Positions 63,914 to 64,000 of a stretch of 64,000 nt of DNA are shown here, one piece after another. Every line of letters starts with the position of its first letter. The stretch's first letter is position 1. Both the position numbers and the translations under genes were made by a program. The notes under the pieces are model-generated. The model was not told the DNA's origin. It did no database searches and saw nothing but the letters and a program-made list of their open reading frames with translations. Source of the stretch: Chara braunii (lineage: Eukaryota; Streptophyta; Charophyceae; Charales; Characeae); the NCBI GenBank assembly GCA_003427395.1, contig BFEA01000010.1, forward strand, positions 2,094,388 to 2,158,387, given 5' to 3'.

Positions 63914-64000
63914 TTTGTTCTTCCGATCCGTTACATTAGAACCACACTCCCTGACTTCATTATCAATGAGGTGTTTAATGGTCAAGCAAGAGTGGAATTG

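Overview
This is an accessory, repeat-dominated stretch of a eukaryotic nuclear genome, most probably a streptophyte green alga of the Chara type. That assignment is inference. It rests on a Ty3/gypsy gag core (IEKFDDYTKQDPLTWW, near 23,053) and an integrase/chromodomain tail of a kind I associate with Chara, on a primer-binding site exactly complementary to plant tRNA-Asp at 62,227, and on the abundance of simple repeats. There are three assembly gaps (2,294-2,358; 21,851-21,949; 37,686-38,105) and one relic sequencing adapter (60,313-60,330). I see no rRNA, convincing tRNA gene or CRISPR array, and no ordinary housekeeping gene.

Layout. 217-4,397: LTR-like element with outward-facing inverted ends. 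5,170-5,765: ruined Helitron-type PIF1 helicase. 6,477-~18,000 (copy 1) and 43,144-~51,860 (copy 2): two direct copies of the same multigene element. Each carries a ~1,025-codon gene resembling DUF7869/RNase H-fold transposase-like proteins, then a row of paralogous ~290-residue genes of unknown function, one further unknown gene and a repetitive tail. Copy 1 is riddled with stops; copy 2 is better preserved but lacks one unit. 20,255-23,570: remains of Ty3/gypsy retrotransposons. 28,164-36,215 on the minus strand: a decayed Ulp1/C48-type cysteine protease gene with 62-codon repeats, directly preceded by a decayed gene that reads as a ParB-like domain followed by a possible permuted DNA methyltransferase. 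37,311-38,400: fold-back element around a gap. 38,600-42,900: minisatellites and palindrome arrays. 52,263-53,182: orphan unknown gene. 54,400-59,300: simple-sequence DNA and LTR scraps. 59,340-62,224: a 5' LTR in the opposite orientation to the one at the left end, followed by a primer-binding site and the start of a gag region running off the window.

Two signals cut across these elements. First, a ~22-bp palindrome of form AAGTGCGA-N6-TCGCACTT occurs more than 45 times, with arms that change in a compensatory way. It sits between the genes of the multigene element, in a 12-copy array directly upstream of the ParB-like gene, and in a second array upstream of copy 2. Second, every small gene of the multigene element starts exactly one base after an AG dinucleotide preceded by branch-point-like sequence, so each may be reached by splicing. 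Together these suggest a mobile multigene element family with its own punctuation, which I do not recognise as described. Function is unproven, and most of the genes here are pseudogenes.
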